Shown piece by piece: positions 25,458 through 30,479 of a stretch of 30,479 nt of DNA; the first letter of the stretch is position 1; each line of letters begins with the position of its first letter. The notes under the pieces were generated by a model. That model had not been told where the DNA came from and made no database searches. It saw only the letters and a list, made by a program, of their open reading frames with translations. The stretch covers positions 1-30,479 of the forward strand of contig JAAZYT010000119.1 of NCBI GenBank assembly GCA_014239505.1, written 5' to 3'. The position numbers and the translations under genes were made by a program. This DNA is from Fidelibacterota bacterium. Lineage in GTDB: Bacteria; Fidelibacterota; Marinisomatia; Marinisomatales; TCS55.

Positions 25458-25487
25458 AAAAAAGCCCTAATAAATCAGGGCTTTTTT
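25458..25487. terminator. Bidirectional intrinsic terminator between secF and the ABC permease
   Basis: A perfect 11-bp stem (25458-25468 with 25477-25487, AAAAAAGCCCT/AGGGCTTTTTT) has an 8-nt loop. The stem base gives T runs on both strands, and on the plus strand it is followed by ATTTTTT. It lies between the ends of two convergent genes and can stop both transcripts. Confidence 0.9.
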
Positions 25488-25507
25488 ATTTTTTATAACC
25501 AATTTCA

Positions 25508-26698
25508 TTAGTTCCTAAATATAGTACTTTCTTTATTAAATGATCTTACACACCAATATAAAGATAAAGCCGCAAATCCAAAAAGCGATAGATATACTTC
25601 AGTCATGTAAACAGGATTCATAACACCTGCGATTATATCTTTTGATGCAAGTGAAACATTTAATATGGGGATCAATGAAGTGATTGCATTTAACTCTATA
25701 CCAGGCAACGTTCCTATTACAGCAGGAAAGATTATTACAATATTTAAGGGAGCAACAATACTTTGTGCTTCTTTAAAGGATTTAGCATAAATCGAAAGTC
25801 CTAGAAGTGCTGCACTAAAAAAAGCGGAAACTGGTAAAACCAATGTCATAATAAGTGCAATAGTTTTTATTGTAAAAATTTCATTTATGAGTATTAGTAA
25901 ATCTGATGGGATTTCTGAGATTTGCTGAATACCAATTAGTATTCCTCCTAATGCTAAAAAAGCTGTCAAAAAAGCTGCTGACATAATTATGATAAATTTA
26001 CCTAAAACAATGTCAAGTCTACTTGCAGGTGAAGATAAAATGGTCTCGAGTGTCCCTCTTTCTTTTTCACCTGCACCTAGGTCTAACGCTGGATACATTG
26101 CTCCCATAAAGCCAAACAAGATAAAAACATAAGGTAACCAACCTCCTGCTAGTTTTCCAAATCTCTCTTGCTTAGATGCAACATCATTAAATTCTATATT
26201 ATATGCATTAACTACATCCGGTTTTAAATCTAATTTATTCATCCGAAGTTTAATGATATTTTTTTCAAATTGATCAAAGACCATTTGAATTCGTTCTTTA
26301 GCTGTACCAAAAGAGTCCGTACCTTTATAATAAATATTAATCTTCGCCTGTGAATTATTATTTATATTGGATTGATAATCGGGGTTAATATTTATTGCTG
26401 CATCCAAATATTCAGATTGAATATATGATTGGACACTATCTATTGGAATTTGATCCAAAATAATCAACTTATCTAAACTTGAAAATGCATTGTAAAGATT
26501 CGGAGCAAATTGCTGTCCAATAAATGCTACTTTTAATTCTTTCAATGATGCTTTTTTAGCTTGTGAACTTGTAATTTTAAGCATTGAGCCAATCATTACA
26601 GGCATCAAAAGCAATGGAAAAGCTATCATCATAAATAATGTTCGCCTATCTCTTGTAATATCAATAATCTCTTTCTTTGCAATTATTAGAAACTTCAT
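25508..26698 (-). CDS. ABC-2 type transporter permease (NatB-like)
   Basis: A 396-aa membrane subunit of an ABC exporter. It has a first helix at about 22-41, a large extracytoplasmic domain (about 45-190), then five to six helices starting near 195, with ALDLGAGEKERGTLETILSSP (core GEKERGTLETILSSP) in the cytoplasmic coupling region. This layout and motif match NatB-like and related ABC-2 permeases. The substrate is unknown; NatAB itself exports Na+. I chose ATG at 26698, just 1 nt after the ATPase stop and preceded by GGGGGAAG; the frame is open 13 codons further, but that would overlap the ATPase gene. Confidence 0.9.
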   Translation of the reverse strand: MKFLIIAKKEIIDITRDRRTLFMMIAFPLLLMPVMIGSMLKITSSQAKKASLKELKVAFIGQQFAPNLYNAFSSLDKLIILDQIPIDSVQSYIQSEYLDAAININPDYQSNINNNSQAKINIYYKGTDSFGTAKERIQMVFDQFEKNIIKLRMNKLDLKPDVVNAYNIEFNDVASKQERFGKLAGGWLPYVFILFGFMGAMYPALDLGAGEKERGTLETILSSPASRLDIVLGKFIIIMSAAFLTAFLALGGILIGIQQISEIPSDLLILINEIFTIKTIALIMTLVLPVSAFFSAALLGLSIYAKSFKEAQSIVAPLNIVIIFPAVIGTLPGIELNAITSLIPILNVSLASKDIIAGVMNPVYMTEVYLSLFGFAALSLYWCVRSFNKESTIFRN

Positions 26699-26699
26699 A

Positions 26700-27470
26700 C
26701 TATTCTTCCCCCACTCTATAAATAAATTCTTCTTCAAACGTTGGTTTCGTCATTTCTGACTTAAACTGATCAAGAGAATTATTATAAAACAATTTTCCAT
26801 TATAGATAATTGCTATGTCATCACATAGCTGGTTGACCTCGCCCATTCGATGTGTTGAGAAAATCACAGTTTTTCCTTCTTCTTTACATGCTCGAATAAG
26901 ATCTACTATAGCTCTAGAAGTCATAACATCCAAACCAGAAGTTGGTTCATCAAAAACCATCACTTGTGGATCATGAATAATAGTTCGAACTATGGATGTT
27001 TTTTGTTTCATCCCTGTGCTTAATCTGGCAATTCTTCTATCAGCAAAACTGTTCATATCTAAAATATTAAAAAGATGTTCTTTTCGTTTATTAAACTTTG
27101 CATTATCCATCCCATGTAAGTCTGCAATATACTTTGCCATTTCAGTCGGCGTTAAACGATCATAAAGAGCTGTCTGACCTGTCATAAAACCAATTTGACT
27201 ACGTACATCTTGCCCATTAATAACAGAATCAAATCCTGCAACTTTAATTGAACCTGATGTAGGTTTAAGCATGGTAGCTATCATTCTTAGAGTTGTTGTT
27301 TTACCAGCTCCATTTGGACCAAGCAAACCAAATATTCTACTTGGCTGACATTCAAAGCTTATATCATCCACAGCACGTAAAATTTTAGTATCTTTATATT
27401 TATCGCCCATTTCTTTTCGCTGCTTTTTATTAAGCGTGAAGTCTTTAATTAAGTTTTTTACGTCAATCAT
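26700..27470 (-). CDS. ABC transporter ATPase (NatA-like)
   Basis: A 256-aa ATP-binding subunit. Walker A GPNGAGKTT is at 51-59, the ABC signature is LSTGMKQK at 150-157 (a variant of LSGGQ), Walker B is VMVFDEP with Asp174-Glu175, and the switch His207 is in FSTHRMGE. All catalytic residues are present. It is followed 1 nt later by its permease, and the pair forms an exporter of the ABC-2 class. It is the first gene of the leftward pair and divergent from the EamA transporter gene. Confidence 0.93.
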   Translation of the reverse strand: MIDVKNLIKDFTLNKKQRKEMGDKYKDTKILRAVDDISFECQPSRIFGLLGPNGAGKTTTLRMIATMLKPTSGSIKVAGFDSVINGQDVRSQIGFMTGQTALYDRLTPTEMAKYIADLHGMDNAKFNKRKEHLFNILDMNSFADRRIARLSTGMKQKTSIVRTIIHDPQVMVFDEPTSGLDVMTSRAIVDLIRACKEEGKTVIFSTHRMGEVNQLCDDIAIIYNGKLFYNNSLDQFKSEMTKPTFEEEFIYRVGEE

Positions 27471-27491
27471 TATTTCTTTCAGTTAAATTGC

Positions 27492-27504
27492 CTTCAAAAT
27501 TATA
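27492..27504 (-). promoter_or_regulatory. Probable -10 of the ABC exporter pair
   Basis: Minus-strand TATAAT (27504-27499) lies 28 nt before the ATPase start; a TTG-containing hexamer (TTGTAG) is present 15 nt further upstream, shorter than ideal spacing. The divergent 80-nt spacer contains no other feature I can support. Confidence 0.4.
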
Positions 27505-27550
27505 TGTTATTATTTGAGTCTACAAGCAAAGATGCCTTTTATAGTTTAAT

Positions 27551-28417
27551 ATGACATTAAAAATTATAGGTCCTTACAGTTTAATTATTATTTGCTGGGG
27601 AATCACATGGCTATTCCTAAAAATAAATGTTTCTCAGATGTCTATTCTTTGGGGCTTATCTTTACGTTTTATTATTGCTGGCGCAGTATTTTGGCTTATT
27701 TATTTTATTAAAAATAATAAGGTCAAATTAACTCCTAAGATTCGCTTGGTATATATAGTATATACTTTATTTAATTATACAATTTGTTATTATTTAACAT
27801 ATTGGGGGACACAATATATTTATTCAAACCTCGGTTCCATTCTCTATAGCTTATCTCCTATAACTATTGCCATAATGGCTCATTTCTTTATTCCAAATGA
27901 TAAGCTTAATCAAAAAAAAATAATTAGTATGATTATTGGTTTTATAGGAACGATACTACTTCTTTATAATGGCAGCTCATTTGGAGGAGAAAAAGTTTTT
28001 ATCGGTATCTGTGCTATTTTACTAGCGATAGTTATTGGCTGTTGGCCAACTATATATATTAAAAAACAAGGGGTAAAAGTTGATTCTATTCATCTAAATG
28101 CAGTTGGATTAAGTTTTTCAGGCTTAATTATTTTAATAATGGCTATAATATTTGATAGGGAAAGTTTTTTTCTAATTAATTCTAATAATATTTTTTCCTT
28201 ATTATTCTTAGCTATTCCAGGAACAGTAGTAACATGGGGAATATATATATGGCTATTAAATCAATTACCTGCAAGTCAATTAAGCTACATCGCTTTTTTT
28301 CCACCAATCATTGCAATCACATCAGGATGGATTTTTCTTAACGAAACACTGTCAATGAATTCGCTCGTAGGAGCTGCTTTAATTATTATTGGTGGGTTCT
28401 TAATAAATTATGAATAA
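27551..28417 (+). CDS. EamA/DMT-family transporter
   Basis: A 288-aa inner-membrane protein with ten likely helices in two repeats (helices 1-5 to about residue 140, helices 6-10 after about 145). Family traits include the N-terminal IICWGITWLFLKI, the end of repeat 1 (MIIGFIGTILLLYNG) and the end of repeat 2 (FPPIIAITSGWIFLNETLSMNSLVGAALIIIGGFL, core GWIFLNETLS). EamA proteins usually export amino acids or other metabolites; substrate here is unknown. There is no SD; the upstream region reads ATAGTTTAAT before the ATG. Confidence 0.9.
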   Translation: MTLKIIGPYSLIIICWGITWLFLKINVSQMSILWGLSLRFIIAGAVFWLIYFIKNNKVKLTPKIRLVYIVYTLFNYTICYYLTYWGTQYIYSNLGSILYSLSPITIAIMAHFFIPNDKLNQKKIISMIIGFIGTILLLYNGSSFGGEKVFIGICAILLAIVIGCWPTIYIKKQGVKVDSIHLNAVGLSFSGLIILIMAIIFDRESFFLINSNNIFSLLFLAIPGTVVTWGIYIWLLNQLPASQLSYIAFFPPIIAITSGWIFLNETLSMNSLVGAALIIIGGFLINYE

Positions 28418-28478
28418 TGAATATTTGATTAAGATTGAAATAAAAAACTAATTTATTTTTTTAAACGTAAATTCTTAC

Positions 28479-28973
28479 ATGATTGAATATACAATTATTG
28501 ATTCTCCTATTGGAAAATTATTGCTAGCTCAATCTTATAAAGGTTTAAATCATATTATTTTTGAAAATAAGATACATCAATTTGAATCAATTATTTTTAG
28601 AGATAGAGGAAAACAGAAAATAACTCAAAATAATTCATCATTATCAAAAGCTACACATCAATTAAATGAATATTTTTCAGGATATCGTAAATTCTTTGAA
28701 CTTAAACTTGATTTAACTATGCCACCATTTTATTATAAAGCACTTATGGCAGTAAAATCAATTCCATATGGTCAATACCGAACCTATAAAGAAATTGCAA
28801 TGAGCGCTGGAAATCCAAAAGCGGTGAGAGCTACAGGCACAGCTAATGCCAGGAATCCAATCCCTATTGTAATCCCTTGCCATCGTGTTTTAGCCAGCAA
28901 TGGAGGTCTTGGTGGTTATGGAGGAGGATTGAATATTAAAAACTTTCTATTAAACCTTGAAGGTACTATTTAG
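28479..28973 (+). CDS. ogt: Methylated-DNA--protein-cysteine methyltransferase
   Basis: A 164-aa suicide repair protein that moves O6-alkyl groups from guanine to its own cysteine. The active site is Cys134 in IPCHRVLAS, the DNA-binding helix-turn-helix has the Arg finger region KAVRATGTANARNP (about 114-127), and the substrate loop GGLGGYGGGL follows. The N-terminal domain (1-75) is the short Ogt type with no Ada regulatory zinc domain. It is 61 nt after the transporter gene and shares a 13-base AT-rich upstream motif with secD. The start lacks an SD. Confidence 0.96.
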   Translation: MIEYTIIDSPIGKLLLAQSYKGLNHIIFENKIHQFESIIFRDRGKQKITQNNSSLSKATHQLNEYFSGYRKFFELKLDLTMPPFYYKALMAVKSIPYGQYRTYKEIAMSAGNPKAVRATGTANARNPIPIVIPCHRVLASNGGLGGYGGGLNIKNFLLNLEGTI

Positions 28974-29004
28974 TAATTATGAAGATAGCTAAACATAAAT
29001 CATA

Positions 29005-29610
29005 ATGTTTCAATCAATTAAAAGGCGAATTTTTGCAGGTCTAATTGCAATAGTCCCCATAGCAGTTACATTTTGGATTTTAAAATTTTTATTTATTTTT
29101 CTAGATGGTTTTGCAGCACCCCTTCTTAAACAGGTCGATATAGAAATCCCTGGCCTTGGAATTATCCTAACTTTACTATTTATTTTTATACTTGGTATTC
29201 TAATTACTAATGTACTTGGTAAAACAATATTTAATTGGGGAGAAAAAATATTAGATAAGCTTCCTTTTGTAAATACTATTTATAATACGATCAAACAAAT
29301 AACTAGTGCTTTCTCTAGCTCTACAGTTAAATCATTTGAGCAAGTTGTTTTTATTCAATATCCAAGAAAAGGATTATGGACAATGTGTTTTGTGACAAAT
29401 CAGTCAAAGAATGAAAATGGAGAATCATTCTACCATGTATTTGTTCCCACAACTCCTAATCCAACTTCTGGAGTATTTATCATAGTGCCACAAAAAGATG
29501 CCATTCATCCAGACATCTCTGTTGAAGACGGATTAAAAGCAATTATTTCTGGAGGTATATTAGACTCTGGTATTTCTCTAAGCAAAAATTTACCAGATAA
29601 AATATCTTAA
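29005..29610 (+). CDS. DUF502 family membrane protein
   Basis: A 201-aa protein with two membrane helices (about 9-32 and 46-66), then a soluble domain. The family core is visible: FAGLIAIVPIAVTFWILKFLF (core GLIAIVPIAVTFWIL), LPFVNTIYNTIKQI, and the FVPTTPNPTSGVFIIVP block (core TTPNPTSG). DUF502 proteins are widespread inner-membrane proteins with no settled function. It is followed 6 nt later by the DAK2/FakA-like gene in the same frame. No SD is seen before the ATG. Confidence 0.9.
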   Translation: MFQSIKRRIFAGLIAIVPIAVTFWILKFLFIFLDGFAAPLLKQVDIEIPGLGIILTLLFIFILGILITNVLGKTIFNWGEKILDKLPFVNTIYNTIKQITSAFSSSTVKSFEQVVFIQYPRKGLWTMCFVTNQSKNENGESFYHVFVPTTPNPTSGVFIIVPQKDAIHPDISVEDGLKAIISGGILDSGISLSKNLPDKIS

Positions 29611-29616
29611 ATAAAA

Positions 29617-30479
29617 GTGGCAATTGAATATATAGATGGGATACGACTCTATAGATCAATAACGGCTGGACTGCGCCGTGTAGTCTCTAGGCAAGAATAT
29701 TTAAATAAGATTAATGTTTTCCCTGTTCCTGATGGAGATACGGGTACTAACATGGCCTATACTCTCACTTCAATTGAAGATGGTATTCAAAACAATGCTT
29801 ATTCAGATATAAAAAAAATGAGTATGAAAATCGCTGATAGTGCGCTTGACGGTGCACGAGGAAACTCAGGAGCTATACTTGCTCAATTTTTCGTTGGTTT
29901 TGCGGATGGAATTAAGGATGTTAAAAAACTTAATACTGCTGAATTCTCACAAGCTATAGCTCACGCAAAAAACTATTCTTATGATGCACTTACAAAACCT
30001 AGAGAAGGTACAATATTATCCGTAATTGGAGGATGGAGTGAGTCATTAGAAACTTCTAGTAAAATATCGAATGACTTTTTATCAATACTTTCAACTGGAT
30101 TGATAGCTGCGCAAAAGGCCCTTGACAATACACCAAATCAATTAGAAGTATTAGCTAAAGCAGGAGTACTAGATGCAGGAGCTCAAGGGTTTGTTGACAT
30201 GCTTTCCGGTATACAAGAGTTTATTGAATCCGGATCAATAACTGAAGCTGAACTGAAAATTATTGAAGAACTTGAAGAAGTTCCTACCACTACTAATGAA
30301 AAATTTCGATACTGTACTGAGTGTATTATTTTAGGTGAAAATATTCCCAGAAGGTTACTTCAAGAACGCCTTATGGATTTAGGTAATAGTATTGTATTGG
30401 CAGGTACTAAAATTAAGGCTAAAGTACATATTCATTCTGATGATCCTCATAGTGTCTTTTCACTTTGCAAGGAATATGG
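29617..30479 (+). CDS. DAK2/FakA-like protein, 3' end off the window
   Basis: 287 complete codons are visible before the right edge. The DhaL-like domain has NVFPVPDGDTGTNM at 33-46, with the metal-binding Asp39 and Asp41, then GARGNSGAILAQFF (about 87-100) and AGVLDAGAQGF. Further on, FRYCTECIILG resembles the YCTE segment of FakA, and KVHIHSDDP follows. FakA is the ATP-dependent kinase subunit that phosphorylates fatty acids bound to FakB (DegV family); some relatives are fused to a DegV domain, and the missing C terminus would tell which. The start is taken as GTG at 29617, in frame with and just after the DUF502 stop; no ATG precedes the conserved motif. Confidence 0.88.
   Translation, partial: MAIEYIDGIRLYRSITAGLRRVVSRQEYLNKINVFPVPDGDTGTNMAYTLTSIEDGIQNNAYSDIKKMSMKIADSALDGARGNSGAILAQFFVGFADGIKDVKKLNTAEFSQAIAHAKNYSYDALTKPREGTILSVIGGWSESLETSSKISNDFLSILSTGLIAAQKALDNTPNQLEVLAKAGVLDAGAQGFVDMLSGIQEFIESGSITEAELKIIEELEEVPTTTNEKFRYCTECIILGENIPRRLLQERLMDLGNSIVLAGTKIKAKVHIHSDDPHSVFSLCKEY

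Overview
The window is AT-rich (about one third G+C by eye) and densely coded. It reads like the chromosome of a free-living, Gram-negative, aerobic or respiring heterotroph. Several things point to the Fibrobacteres-Chlorobi-Bacteroidetes side of the tree, for example a marine lineage such as Ca. Marinimicrobia: a Bacteroidetes-like spore-photoproduct-lyase homologue, a CBM9/DUF5916 outer-membrane-type protein, a bactofilin, weak use of Shine-Dalgarno (SD) sites and very low G+C. This placement is inference; the window holds no rRNA or other marker that fixes the lineage. I see no tRNA, rRNA, CRISPR array, insertion sequence, phage gene or attachment site. No gene-free stretch exceeds about 170 bases; the longest is the divergent spacer at 20149-20314.

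Layout. (1) 1-3887, minus strand: a partial SPL-type radical SAM enzyme, a nucleosidase-like protein, an alpha/beta hydrolase and aspS. (2) 4092-13956, minus strand: a nearly gapless run parA-parB-M23 peptidase-bactofilin-atpZ-like-atpI-like-atpB-E-F-H-A-G-D-C, closed by an intrinsic terminator at 4042-4063. Chromosome partitioning, cell-wall hydrolysis and cytoskeleton genes lie directly upstream of a complete F1Fo ATP synthase. The c subunit carries the H+ type of binding site. atpE sits between the best SD site of the cluster and a hairpin. (3) 14037-20148, minus strand: an outer-membrane CBM9/DUF5916 protein, an APC permease, an M55 D-aminopeptidase, a secreted amidohydrolase and an unknown membrane protein, probably one peptide or amino-acid scavenging operon. 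(4) 20315-22529, plus strand: tdh and kbl, which turn threonine into glycine and acetyl-CoA, divergent from group 3. (5) 22611-25432, plus strand: secD-secF, ending in a bidirectional terminator at 25458-25487 that also serves the convergent ABC exporter pair (25508-27470, minus strand). (6) 27551-30479, plus strand: an EamA/DMT transporter, ogt, a DUF502 membrane protein and a partial DAK2/FakA-like gene cut by the window edge.

How it fits together: groups 3 and 4 suggest import and breakdown of peptides or amino acids, feeding acetyl-CoA and glycine to metabolism. Group 2 links growth functions (segregation, wall, energy) in one transcriptional direction. The SPL homologue and ogt are two separate DNA-damage reversal functions. 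Most genes are ordinary housekeeping families. I found no clear wholly new system. The best leads are the SPL/nucleosidase pair, the structured atpE region, the par-wall-ATPase run and the unknown membrane protein coupled to the peptide cluster.
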